NCBI GenBank assembly: GCA_903853385.1
Contig: CAINTJ010000072.1
Location: forward strand, 1-55,598
Direction: 5' to 3'
Length of the DNA: 55,598 nucleotides
Source: an uncultured Gammaproteobacteria bacterium
GTDB taxonomy: Bacteria; Pseudomonadota; Gammaproteobacteria; Pseudomonadales; Pseudohongiellaceae
The translations under genes and the position numbers were made by a program. Below are positions 47,904-55,598 of the stretch, piece by piece (the first letter of the stretch is position 1; every line of letters starts with the position of its first letter). The notes under the pieces were generated by a model that had not been told where the DNA came from, did no database searches, and was given only the letters and a program-made list of their open reading frames with translations.

Positions 47904-48492
47904 CGGATTCACACTGCTGGAAGTGATGGTGGCGATGACCATCACCGGGTTGGCGCTGGGCAGCTTGTTCAGTGTAATTGCCGGCAACAAGCGGCTGGCC
48001 TGGCGTGCGCAAGCGGCGCTGCTGCATGCCATTGAAGTGCGCAGCCTGGTCAATTTCGCCCAGCTCAATGATGCACAGGGCGAAGTGTTTTCCGAATCCC
48101 GCAAGGACAAGTTACAGCTGGTGCTGGAAGAAAAACTGGAGGTGCCGGAGCGCAAGACCCAGGCTACCCGCTTTGATCTGCGCGGTTATCACATCAAGGA
48201 CGAGCACGGTGATGAAATTGCCAGTGGCAGTTACTGGATGTGGCAGGATTTGCCGGTAGCACCTCCCGGGGCTACGCCTGCACAAGGCGTGCAGCAAGGC
48301 TTTCCTGGCGCATCAGGTAGTGGAGCCGGACCCCAGGGTTTCCCCCAGGGGCCGGGTGGTGGCAGAGGTCAGCCCGGCTTCCCTCAAGGGCCGGGTGGTG
48401 GCAGAGGACCGCCCGGGTTCCCCCAGGGGCCAGGTGGTGGCAGAGGTCCGCAAGGTCAGGGCCGAATACAATTCCAGGCCGGTCCGCCATGA
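47890..48492 (+). CDS. gspI: Minor pseudopilin GspI with collagen-like repeat tail
   Basis: GspI with GspJ and GspK caps the pseudopilus. The 200-residue product begins MRRSSG|FTLLEVMVAMTITGLALG (Glu5 present) and has a normal GspI body to about residue 125. GspI proteins are usually about 125 residues; here a 75-residue Gly/Pro-rich extension follows, with four 13-residue units (137-188), the last three nearly identical (GFPQGPGGGRGxx). The tail ends RIQFQAGPP. It overlaps gspH by 14 bases and gspJ by 4 bases. Confidence 0.88.
   Translation: MRRSSGFTLLEVMVAMTITGLALGSLFSVIAGNKRLAWRAQAALLHAIEVRSLVNFAQLNDAQGEVFSESRKDKLQLVLEEKLEVPERKTQATRFDLRGYHIKDEHGDEIASGSYWMWQDLPVAPPGATPAQGVQQGFPGASGSGAGPQGFPQGPGGGRGQPGFPQGPGGGRGPPGFPQGPGGGRGPQGQGRIQFQAGPP
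48298..48453 (+). repeat. 39-bp tandem repeat in gspI (4 units)
   Basis: Units start at 48298, 48337, 48376 and 48415, each 39 bases (13 codons). Units 2-4 encode GFPQGPGGGRGQP, GFPQGPGGGRGPP and GFPQGPGGGRGPQ and differ at few bases. Unit 1 (GFPGASGSGAGPQ) is a diverged copy. The high identity of units 2-4 suggests recent expansion and possible copy-number variation. Confidence 0.9.
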
Positions 48493-49130
48493 AAAGCGCG
48501 CGGGGTTTCACGATACTGGAGCTGGTGGTGGCCATGACGCTGACCGCCATGCTGCTCGCGATGCTGAGCGCCGGTCTCTACAGCGTAGTGAATGATTGGC
48601 AGCGTGACGGCTCAGCACTGGATGCTACGCTCGACAAGGCGCTGGTGGTCTTGCAGCTGGATCGTGCCCTGCAGGCAGCTTTTCCCCACACCTATGTTGA
48701 TACAGAGCGGCTGGCGCGCTTCGTCTATTTTGAAGGCGATCAACACAAGCTCAGCTTCATCTCCACTGTCTCACCCCAGCGCCTGGGCGGTTTGACCGCG
48801 TGGCAGCTGTCCTCTGATGACAAACGCGGCATTGAACTCAAGCAGACCCCTGCCTTCAGTGACAATCCCGCTGCAAGATTTGAAAAATTGAAACCGGTGG
48901 CGCTGCTGCCCAACTACACCGCCGCCTGGCAGTTCCTCTTGCAAAAAAATGCCGACACCAAACAGTGGGTGCAGGAATGGTCCGGCAGCGAGCGGCAAAG
49001 TCTGCCGATAGCCGTGCGGCTGGTGTTGACGCCAATAGCTGCCAGCAAGGGCGATGCAGTACTGGAAATCACCGCGCCGATCCGCAGCTGGCGCCATCCC
49101 GAAATCCAGCCGGTGGTGCCCGTAAAATGA
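48489..49130 (+). CDS. gspJ: Minor pseudopilin GspJ
   Basis: GspJ is part of the tip complex of the pseudopilus. The 213-residue product has MKSARG|FTILELVVAMTLTAMLLAML with Glu5, followed by a beta-rich domain (RFVYFEGDQHKLSFISTV; GIELKQTPAFSD). ATG 48489 overlaps the gspI stop, and its own stop overlaps gspK (ATGA). Confidence 0.92.
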   Translation: MKSARGFTILELVVAMTLTAMLLAMLSAGLYSVVNDWQRDGSALDATLDKALVVLQLDRALQAAFPHTYVDTERLARFVYFEGDQHKLSFISTVSPQRLGGLTAWQLSSDDKRGIELKQTPAFSDNPAARFEKLKPVALLPNYTAAWQFLLQKNADTKQWVQEWSGSERQSLPIAVRLVLTPIAASKGDAVLEITAPIRSWRHPEIQPVVPVK

Positions 49131-50251
49131 GCATGGCTATCGGGCAACGCCAGCACGGCTCCGTGATAATCGTCACCTTGTGGACGATCACGTTGATGAC
49201 GATTCTGGTGACGGTGATTGCTTCGCAAAACCGTTTGTCAGCCGACACCGCCTGGGTGCACAAACAGGAATTGACGGTATGGGCCAGCCAGCAGTCAGCC
49301 ATCAACCAGGCTGAAATGGAAGTGATGATGGCGCGCATGCCGCTGCCGGTTGCAGAGCAGCAGAAAATGAATGATGTGTCGGCACAAAGTCTCAATAAGG
49401 CGCGGCGTAACCCGCTCTATCGCTATAATGGCCAGTTGCTGGGTTTGGCCTATCCGCAGGCGCAGGATCTGGCCGTGCGTATTTATGATCATGCCGGCAA
49501 GATCAATTTGCGTGAAATCAGCCGGCCGCGCTTGCGCGCACTGATCGAGAAAAAACTGGGCGGCGCCAAGGCGGATAGCGATCAGATCGACCATATGATG
49601 GATGCATGGAATGACTGGCTTGACCTCAATGATGGTGAGAGTCCCAAAGGTGCCGAGAAGAAGTACTATCTGAGCCTGCCGGTGCCTTACACCCCGCGCA
49701 ATGGCGCGCTGGAAACGGTGGAGGAATTGCTGAGTATCAAGGGCTTCGCCGAAGTGTTCGGCGATGTCGATCTGGATGCCGCTTTCACCGTGTATGGAGA
49801 GGACGAGCTGGTCAACCTGAACGTGGCAACGGTGGAAGCCATGCAGCTGTTGCCTGGGCTGGACGCTCCCTTGATTGAAAAGATTGTGGCCTGGCGCAAA
49901 GACAATGAGTTCCAGGGCAATGGCGATGTCGCGCAGCTGGTCCCGCCTGAAAAAATGGCGGATCTGCGTTCGTGGATCAACAGTCGCAAGACTACCAACT
50001 ACTACACGATAATGGTGTATGCACAAGCCGGTGACAAAGATGCCGAGCAGGGCAAAGACGACAACAACAAGCAGAATATTGACAAGACCGACCAGAGCAA
50101 CACCCACAAGCAAGCAGCACAAACCGCCTATGCTGAAACCGTTTCCCTATCCTCACCCACCGAGCGACCTTTTGTGTTGAAGATCAACCCTTACCAGAAA
50201 CTGCCGCTGTTGCCCGCATCACTGGCGGCAGCTGATGAGGCTCGGCCGTGA
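49127..50251 (+). CDS. gspK: Minor pseudopilin GspK
   Basis: GspK is the large tip pseudopilin. The 374-residue product begins with a short leader and GSVIIVTLWTITLMTILVTV, lacking Glu5 as is normal for GspK. It has the helical insert domain (YDHAGKINLREISRPRLRAL; DAWNDWLDLND) and the VNLNVATVEAMQLLPGLDA region. A hydrophilic low-complexity stretch (KDAEQGKDDNNKQNIDKTDQ) near the C-terminus is unusual. The stop overlaps the next gene's GTG by 4 bases, tying the secretion genes to the polysaccharide exporter. Confidence 0.93.
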   Translation: MSMAIGQRQHGSVIIVTLWTITLMTILVTVIASQNRLSADTAWVHKQELTVWASQQSAINQAEMEVMMARMPLPVAEQQKMNDVSAQSLNKARRNPLYRYNGQLLGLAYPQAQDLAVRIYDHAGKINLREISRPRLRALIEKKLGGAKADSDQIDHMMDAWNDWLDLNDGESPKGAEKKYYLSLPVPYTPRNGALETVEELLSIKGFAEVFGDVDLDAAFTVYGEDELVNLNVATVEAMQLLPGLDAPLIEKIVAWRKDNEFQGNGDVAQLVPPEKMADLRSWINSRKTTNYYTIMVYAQAGDKDAEQGKDDNNKQNIDKTDQSNTHKQAAQTAYAETVSLSSPTERPFVLKINPYQKLPLLPASLAAADEARP

Positions 50252-51057
50252 ACTTGTTGTTGCGTTTGGGGCGGCTGTGTTTTGACAGTGTGTGCGTGCC
50301 GTTGGGGGCGCCACTGCGCCATGCTTCGCTGGTACGCATGCTGGTAAAGCGTGAAATTGCCGCACGCACCTCCGGCACCTTGCTGGGCAAACTGTGGCCG
50401 CTGGTTCAGCCCGGGCTGCAGGTGCTGGGCTTCTGGTTCATGTTTGCGGTTGTCTATGACATGCGCAGTCGGGGTGGACCCTCTTTCCTGCAATATCTCT
50501 TGCTGGGCATGTTGCCGTGGCTATGCCTGAGTGAAGTGCTCAGCCGCAGCACCGGCTTGTTTCGTGAGTTCAGCGTGCTGTTTGCGCGTTCGCCGTTTCC
50601 GCTGGAAGTGCTGCCGTCAGTGGTGCTGGTGATCCCCGGCATTGTTTACAGCACGGCGCTGGTACTCACTACCGGCTGGATGCTGGGCGTGGTGGCGGCT
50701 TTGAAGGCTGTGCTGGTGATTCCGCTGTTGTTGTTGTGGTGTTTGCCACTGCTGCTGCTGTGCGCGGTGATCGGATTGTTTGTGCGTGACTTCGGCCAGA
50801 TATTACCGTTTTTGCTTACCTTGCTCATGTATGTCACGCCGATCCTGTATTTCCCTGACATGTTGCCGGAGCGAGCGCGGGCCTGGATGTGGCTGAATCC
50901 GCTGGCCGACTGGATGGCGGTGATTCATGGTGCACTGACGGACACGGTCGTGCCGATCAACAGCGTATTCCGGTTGGCAGGTTTGTGGCTGTTGCTGCTG
51001 CTGCCAGGTTGGTTGCTGTACCGGCGCACCCTCTTGCATGTGCGGGAGTTGCTGTAA
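50248..51057 (+). CDS. Polysaccharide/O-antigen ABC transporter permease (Wzm/TagG family)
   Basis: This is the membrane part of an ABC-2 exporter for lipid-linked polysaccharide. The 269-residue product starts at GTG 50248, with the N-terminal LVRMLVKREIAARTSGTLLG typical of Wzm/KpsM/TagG, then six helices. Blocks such as GKLWPLVQPGLQVLGFWFMF and YVTPILYFPDML are characteristic. It overlaps gspK by 4 bases and its TAA shares one base with the wzt ATG. It very probably works with the ATPase encoded next. Confidence 0.9.
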   Translation: MNLLLRLGRLCFDSVCVPLGAPLRHASLVRMLVKREIAARTSGTLLGKLWPLVQPGLQVLGFWFMFAVVYDMRSRGGPSFLQYLLLGMLPWLCLSEVLSRSTGLFREFSVLFARSPFPLEVLPSVVLVIPGIVYSTALVLTTGWMLGVVAALKAVLVIPLLLLWCLPLLLLCAVIGLFVRDFGQILPFLLTLLMYVTPILYFPDMLPERARAWMWLNPLADWMAVIHGALTDTVVPINSVFRLAGLWLLLLLPGWLLYRRTLLHVRELL

Positions 51058-52283
51058 TGCCGGAAACCATAATCAGGCTTGATGGTGTCAGTAAAAGTTA
51101 TCGCAGCTATGCGCGTGATATTGACCGCGTGCTGGAAATCATCACTGGCAAATCCCGGCACCAGAGTTTCAATGCGCTGGAGCCGCTGTCACTGAGCGTC
51201 GCCAGTGGTGAAGTCATCGGCGTGGTGGGTAAAAACGGGGCCGGCAAGAGCACTTTGCTCAAACTGCTGGCGGGCACCCTGCAGACCTCCACTGGGTCGC
51301 TCAGCATTCATGGCCGGGTCAGCGCGATTCTGGAACTGGGCGCCAGCTTCCATCCGGAAATGAGCGGCCATGACAATGTTTATCTGACCTGCGCCATCCA
51401 GGGACTCACCCGCTCCGAAACGGATGCCGCCTATGCGGCTATAGTCGATTTCGCCGGCATACCCGATTTCATGCAACGTGCCGTCAAAACCTATTCGAGC
51501 GGCATGCTGATGCGTTTGGCCTTTTCGATAGCCACCCACGTGAATCCCGACATTCTCATCATTGACGAAGCGCTGTCGGTCGGCGATGGCGTGTTTGCGC
51601 GGCGCTCGTTTGATCGCATCATGGAGTTTCGCAAGGCCGGCAAAACCATTTTCTTCTGTTCGCATTCGCTCTATCAGGTAGAAGCGTTGTGTGATCGGGT
51701 GCTGTGGCTGGATCAGGGACGCATCAAGAGCCAAGGCGCGCCCGCCAGAGTGATCACTGGCTATAGTGAATTCCTGCAACAACAAGCCGCCATCCTGGCA
51801 CCGGCTGAGCCGGCTGCTGCCAGTGGCGCCGCGCCAGTGGTCGCTGTTGCCACGACCCATGCGGGGGTGCCGCAGGTGCTGAATGTGAGTGTGCGAGTCG
51901 ATGGCCGCCTCGCCAAAGTCCATACTTTGCAAAGCTGTCAAAATCTGGTGGAAGTGGACATCAAGTTCCGCGCAGCAGCCAATTTGCCGATGCCAAGTAT
52001 CGGGGTTGTGATTCTCGGGGGTGATGGTCGTTATATTGCCAGTGCGGGCACACTTAACGATGGCATCACGCTGCACACCGGGTCGGACCATAGCGGCAGC
52101 ATCACCCTGAGATTTCCGGATTTCCCGCTGTTGAAGGGTTGTTATGTGCTCGAAGTCTATCTGTTGTGCGAACAGGGACTGCACATCTATGAGCGCGTAC
52201 GGCAAGTGGCTGAACTGAACGTTGAGCAGCACAGCCTCGAGCTCGGCATCGTCAGTCTGGCGCATCATTGGCTGGCACACTGA
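51057..52283 (+). CDS. Polysaccharide ABC transporter ATP-binding protein with C-terminal glycan-binding domain (Wzt-like)
   Basis: This ATPase drives export of an O-antigen-like glycan. The 408-residue product has Walker A GKNGAGKST, AILELGASFHPEMSGHDN, signature TYSSGMLMRL, Walker B ILIIDEAL and CSHSL. After a Pro/Ala-rich linker (about 245-265) comes a C-terminal beta-sandwich (about 270-405; IGVVILGGDGRYIASAGTLN) like the Wzt-C domain that recognises a modified chain end. Such a domain implies that the exported glycan has a capped end. It is followed after one base by a membrane glycosyltransferase-like gene. Confidence 0.92.
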   Translation: MPETIIRLDGVSKSYRSYARDIDRVLEIITGKSRHQSFNALEPLSLSVASGEVIGVVGKNGAGKSTLLKLLAGTLQTSTGSLSIHGRVSAILELGASFHPEMSGHDNVYLTCAIQGLTRSETDAAYAAIVDFAGIPDFMQRAVKTYSSGMLMRLAFSIATHVNPDILIIDEALSVGDGVFARRSFDRIMEFRKAGKTIFFCSHSLYQVEALCDRVLWLDQGRIKSQGAPARVITGYSEFLQQQAAILAPAEPAAASGAAPVVAVATTHAGVPQVLNVSVRVDGRLAKVHTLQSCQNLVEVDIKFRAAANLPMPSIGVVILGGDGRYIASAGTLNDGITLHTGSDHSGSITLRFPDFPLLKGCYVLEVYLLCEQGLHIYERVRQVAELNVEQHSLELGIVSLAHHWLAH

Positions 52284-52284
52284 C

Positions 52285-54132
52285 ATGAGCGCGCTGGCCG
52301 ACATCGGGCTGGGTACACTGTTCGCAGGCAATGCCGGCCTGCTGCAATTGACTGTGCTGCCCGGTTTGCTGGCGCATGAATGGCAGGCCCGCAACAAAAT
52401 CCACATGCCAGTGCTGGATTCCCTGTTGTTCATGTTTGCGTTCAGTGCGGTGGTGAGCTTTCTGCTGGTGCTGCTGCTGCAATCCTGCGGTTTGCATACC
52501 AAAGCGGTGTGGATGCTATTGGGGTGGGCGCAACTGGCAGTGGGCCTGTATTGGCATTTCACCAATCGTACGCCGCACGGCTTGTCACCGACAGCTGCCC
52601 AGCCTATGCCGGTGCCAGGGGTTGTGGGTCTGCTGGTTTATCTATTTTGTGTAATTGAATTGCTGCACACCATTGTGGGCCACTGGCCGGGAGTGCTGGA
52701 AGGCTGGGATGCGATCGTAAGCTGGAATCGGTGGGCCAAGGACTGGAGTAACCAGCAGTGGCCGGCACTGACCTGGGACTATCCGCAGTTGATACCTGCC
52801 AATTGGTCAGTGCTCTATTTGTGGCAAACCAGTAATGAAATCGAAATGTTTGTCCGCATCTGGATGGGGCTGTTCGCCGTTGCCCTGATGGCAGTGTTTC
52901 TGGCGATGTATGCACATTGGCGACGCTGGCCGCTGCTGCTGGCCGGTGCGGTCATGGCGAGCATCCTGCTGGGTCCGTACCGTCAGGTGCTGGATTCGGG
53001 TTACGTCGACGTACCCGTGACTTTCGCCATTCTGTTGACCGCACACTGGGCTTTGCTGGCGCTGCATGATACCGCCAGCTCCGCACGCTGGCTGTTCTAT
53101 GCCACGGTGGCGACAGCACTTGCGCTGTTAACCAAGCAAGGCGGCCTGTTGGCACTGGTGATGTGGCTATGGGCGCTGTGGAATCTGCGCGCACAAGGTC
53201 AGCTGGTGAGGCGTGCGGTGGCCTTGCTGGCATTGCTGGTGTTGCCGTGGTATGCGCTGGCACAAGTCCATGGCATGCATGACTCTGTGTTGGCCTATGT
53301 CACCCACGACATCTACGGCAGTGAGACCTTGTCAGCCAGAATGCTGCGGGCACTTACCCACACCTTGCCGGCGGTGACTGGCCTTGGTCCGAGCTCGCGA
53401 CTGGGTGACGTTATCATTTTTTTGGTTCTTGGCGGATTGGTGCTTGCGCTGCGGGATCGCTGCGGACGCTTTTTTCTCGTGATTGGCCTTGCCGCGCTGC
53501 TGGTATGGGCGGCCAGCTTTTCCTACGACGGGCGCAATTTGTTGCCGGCACTGCCGCTGTTGCTGGTAGCCGCAGCGCATGGCTATGGTCGCATCAAGCT
53601 AACGCCGGCCTGGCTATCGGAATCGGTATCGATGGGTTATCTGCAATCCAGTCAGGCCATTTACCGGCTTGTGCCGGTACTGGCTGTACTGGTACTGCTG
53701 GGTAGCTTGCTGCCTGCCAATGTGCAGCGCTGGGAAATGCGGACAGATTCAATACGCAAATCTTCTGGCGATGCTGCGCTAAACAGTTTGTTGCTGGAGT
53801 TCGTCAACACCCCGCAAGACCGCGGGCTGGTTTATACAACCTACCCGCTGATGGCTTCCATCAGGGAATTGCGAGAGCACTGGTTCAATGACTTCGGAGC
53901 CAGCCACATGCAACCGCAAACGGCGGCAGCGCTGCAGTCGGGCGCCCCATTGTGCGAAGTGTTCGCCACCATTCCGCGCCATGAACTGATCAGTCATGTG
54001 TTGTTGCACGACTCGGTATATCCCGCCATGGTTAATCAGGCCCTTGCCGAGGGCCGGCTGCAGACGATTATCACGGTGCCGGGCTTGAAACTGATGCAGG
54101 TTATGTGTCCGCGCGCAGCGGTTTCGCAATGA
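52285..54132 (+). CDS. Multipass membrane protein, likely GT-C type glycosyltransferase
   Basis: The 615-residue product has about a dozen membrane helices and a C-terminal soluble part (about 500-610). It resembles PMT/ArnT-like GT-C enzymes that use polyprenyl-phosphate sugars: an acidic loop follows early helices (GVLEGWDAIVSWNRWAKDWS), then PQLIPANWSVLYLWQ and LDSGYVDVPVTF, with a late FSYDGRNLLPALPLL. ATG 52285 lies one base after the wzt stop. Donor, acceptor and exact family cannot be assigned by eye. Its gene partners suggest work on the exported glycan. Confidence 0.7.
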   Translation: MSALADIGLGTLFAGNAGLLQLTVLPGLLAHEWQARNKIHMPVLDSLLFMFAFSAVVSFLLVLLLQSCGLHTKAVWMLLGWAQLAVGLYWHFTNRTPHGLSPTAAQPMPVPGVVGLLVYLFCVIELLHTIVGHWPGVLEGWDAIVSWNRWAKDWSNQQWPALTWDYPQLIPANWSVLYLWQTSNEIEMFVRIWMGLFAVALMAVFLAMYAHWRRWPLLLAGAVMASILLGPYRQVLDSGYVDVPVTFAILLTAHWALLALHDTASSARWLFYATVATALALLTKQGGLLALVMWLWALWNLRAQGQLVRRAVALLALLVLPWYALAQVHGMHDSVLAYVTHDIYGSETLSARMLRALTHTLPAVTGLGPSSRLGDVIIFLVLGGLVLALRDRCGRFFLVIGLAALLVWAASFSYDGRNLLPALPLLLVAAAHGYGRIKLTPAWLSESVSMGYLQSSQAIYRLVPVLAVLVLLGSLLPANVQRWEMRTDSIRKSSGDAALNSLLLEFVNTPQDRGLVYTTYPLMASIRELREHWFNDFGASHMQPQTAAALQSGAPLCEVFATIPRHELISHVLLHDSVYPAMVNQALAEGRLQTIITVPGLKLMQVMCPRAAVSQ

Positions 54133-55238
54133 CGGCCGTGACCGGTGCGCCGTCCGAAGTTTCCCTGTCCGCGGTTGCGGTTATTGTGCCTGCGTACAAT
54201 CCAGGACCTGTGCTGCTGACATTGGTGCAGCAGCTGTTGCTGCATGATTTTGCGGAAGTGGTGGTCGTCAATGACGGCTCATCCCCGGCATCAGCGGAGG
54301 TGTTTGCCGCGCTGGCAGCGTTGCCGCGGGTACAAGTAGTGAGTCATGCCATCAATGCCGGTAAAGGCCGCGCGCTCAAGACGGCATTCAATCATTGTTT
54401 ATTGCATCAGCCGCCGCTGCTGGGTGTTGTCACCGCAGATGCGGACGGTCAGCACAGCCCGCAGGACATTGTGAAAATTGCCGCGTGCCTGTTGCAACCC
54501 GTGAACCAGGCTGACGCGGCTTTGGTGCTGGGTGTACGTGAATTCAGTGGCGACGTGCCACTGCGCAGCCGCTTCGGCAACGCCTTGTCTCGCGGGGTAT
54601 TCAGACTGCTGTATGGAATCAAGGTGCGCGACACCCAGACTGGCTTACGCGGCTTGCCGATGTCACTGTTGCCGTCTTTGCTGCAACTTGCCGGCGAGCG
54701 TTATGAATACGAATCTTCAATGTTGATTGCAATGAGCCGCCAGCAACGGCGCGTCCATGAGCAAACCATCGACACCATCTACGTTGATGACAATCGGGGC
54801 TCGCATTTCAATGTGGTCAGGGATTCAATGAAAATCTATTTCGTGTTGCTGCGCTTTGTGCTGTCGTCGCTGTTGACCAGCGGCGTCGATTTTCTGGTGT
54901 TCTTTCTGGCATTCACCATGACAGCCAGCCTGCCGTTAAGCATGCTGTGGGGGCGCGGTGTTGCACAGGGCGTGAACTTTCTGGTGAACAAACGCATGGT
55001 GTTCCGTCAAGGCGGCAGCAGTTATGGTGCCTTTGGGCGTTATCTGGCGCTGGTAGTGGTGTTGGGCCTGCTGTCTTTGCTGCTGATCCACGAGTTGCAG
55101 CAGCTGTTTGGCATGTCGACACTCATTGCCAAGCTGTTGGCAGAATCGGGGCTGTTTGTGCTCAGCTTTTCCGTGCAGCATGATCTGGTATTCAGGGCCG
55201 CCAGTGACGCAAGCCATGACAGCGAAACTCCGCCATGA
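54129..55238 (+). CDS. GT2 glycosyltransferase fused to a GtrA-like membrane domain
   Basis: The 369-residue product has a GT-A family 2 domain (about 20-235): VAVIVPAYNPGPVLLTLVQQ, VVVNDGSSP, NAGKGRALKTAFNH, TADADGQHSPQDI and RDTQTGLRGLP. This is the dolichyl/undecaprenyl-phosphate sugar synthase type. A GtrA-like domain of four helices follows (about 245-365; SLLTSGVDFLVFFLAF, VNFLVNKRMVFR). Such proteins charge undecaprenyl phosphate with a sugar and may flip it. That would supply the GT-C-like enzyme encoded just upstream, with which it overlaps (ATGA). Confidence 0.88.
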   Translation: MTAVTGAPSEVSLSAVAVIVPAYNPGPVLLTLVQQLLLHDFAEVVVVNDGSSPASAEVFAALAALPRVQVVSHAINAGKGRALKTAFNHCLLHQPPLLGVVTADADGQHSPQDIVKIAACLLQPVNQADAALVLGVREFSGDVPLRSRFGNALSRGVFRLLYGIKVRDTQTGLRGLPMSLLPSLLQLAGERYEYESSMLIAMSRQQRRVHEQTIDTIYVDDNRGSHFNVVRDSMKIYFVLLRFVLSSLLTSGVDFLVFFLAFTMTASLPLSMLWGRGVAQGVNFLVNKRMVFRQGGSSYGAFGRYLALVVVLGLLSLLLIHELQQLFGMSTLIAKLLAESGLFVLSFSVQHDLVFRAASDASHDSETPP

Positions 55239-55598
55239 AAGCCACTGACTGGGATGCCTATTACGCGCGGCCGTTTTCAGCGGCCACGTTGACGCGTCGC
55301 ATCACTACGGCCAGGTTGCTGGGTCATATGCAGCGCTGGCTGCCGGGACCCGCGCCCGTTATCGTCGAGCTGGGCGGTGCCAACAGCTGTTTTGTGTCAG
55401 CACTGCATCGACAACTTCAGCCCCGCCAATATCTGGCTGTCGATAACAATCGTTTTGGTTTGTCTCTGCTGGCCGGGCGTTGCCAGCAGTTGCCGGGCCT
55501 GGGCGTGATTGAAGACGATGTGCTCAATCCGCAGCAACAAGCCCAGGCCGACCTGGTGTTCAGTGTCGGCCTGATCGAGCATTTTGATGAGGCCGGCA
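55235..55598 (+). CDS. SAM-dependent methyltransferase, partial (cut by the window end)
   Basis: The frame opens at ATG 55235, overlapping the GT2-GtrA stop (ATGA), and runs off the window after about 121 codons. It starts MKATDWDAYYARPFSAATLT and has a glycine-poor SAM site (VIVELGGANSCFVSAL), an acidic strand end (YLAVDNN) and ADLVFSVGLIEHFDEAG, the pattern of class I methyltransferases. It may modify a sugar or lipid intermediate of the same pathway, possibly the chain-end cap that a Wzt-C domain reads. This is inference from position. Confidence 0.8.
   Translation, partial: MKATDWDAYYARPFSAATLTRRITTARLLGHMQRWLPGPAPVIVELGGANSCFVSALHRQLQPRQYLAVDNNRFGLSLLAGRCQQLPGLGVIEDDVLNPQQQAQADLVFSVGLIEHFDEAG

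Noticed and set aside
51189-52565. 458-codon minus-strand open frame opposite the Wzt-like gene
   Set aside because: The plus-strand frame has clear ABC motifs; the minus reading has none.

Overview
The window is a chromosomal segment of a gammaproteobacterium with Pseudomonas-like (Pseudomonadales/Cellvibrionales) synteny. It opens at the replication origin. The evidence is gene order: yidC-yidD-rnpA-rpmH | oriC | dnaA-dnaN-recF-gyrB, then plsC-like-gmhB-glyS-glyQ, lpxL-like, rsmB-fmt-def | LysM-dprA-tsaC-hemF-aroE, a full cytochrome c oxidase block laid out as in Pseudomonas (coxB-coxA-ctaG-coxC-DUF2909-SURF1-Sco-like-ctaA-ctaB-sco), znuCB | znuA-polA, engB | cytochrome c4-dsbA. It is not Pseudomonas itself: trkA, qor and zur are missing from the places they hold there. 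I see no insertion sequence, CRISPR array, tRNA or rRNA. The species cannot be named from the sequence alone.

Layout. (1) 1-9.1 kb: membrane insertase, RNase P protein and L34 on the minus strand, an origin of about 300 bp with DnaA boxes, then the plus-strand replication genes. Two ParB-binding parS palindromes lie inside recF. The first ~160 bases look foreign and interrupt yidC. (2) 9.1-22.9 kb: housekeeping genes for lipid acylation, heptose synthesis, glycyl-tRNA synthetase, formylation/deformylation, rRNA methylation, DNA uptake/processing, tRNA t6A, haem and shikimate synthesis. (3) 22.9-32.2 kb: a caa3-type cytochrome oxidase with its copper and haem A assembly factors, preceded by a long leader with hairpins and a candidate ANR/FNR site. 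(4) 32.2-39.9 kb: zinc import, DNA polymerase I, a small-RNA locus, the GTPase EngB, a dihaem cytochrome c4 and DsbA. (5) 40.1-55.6 kb: a type II secretion operon (gspL-M-E-F-D-G-H-I-J-K) that runs by start/stop overlaps straight into a Wzm/Wzt polysaccharide ABC exporter, a membrane glycosyltransferase-like protein, a GT2-GtrA fusion and a methyltransferase cut by the window edge.

Most notable observations: (a) the polA-engB gap carries a near-consensus sigmaE/AlgU promoter followed by three stem-loops, the last a strong terminator, making a ~131-nt RNA at the locus of Spot 42 (enterics) and ErsA (Pseudomonas); (b) DNA polymerase I has lost all the acidic residues of its 3'-5' proofreading site; (c) the minor pseudopilin GspI has a collagen-like tail of four 13-residue repeats; (d) the secretion genes and a glycan export/glycosylation set form one apparently coupled operon without gspC; (e) yidC is broken by what looks like a chimeric junction at the window start. 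These are readings by eye; no alignment, folding or database search was run.
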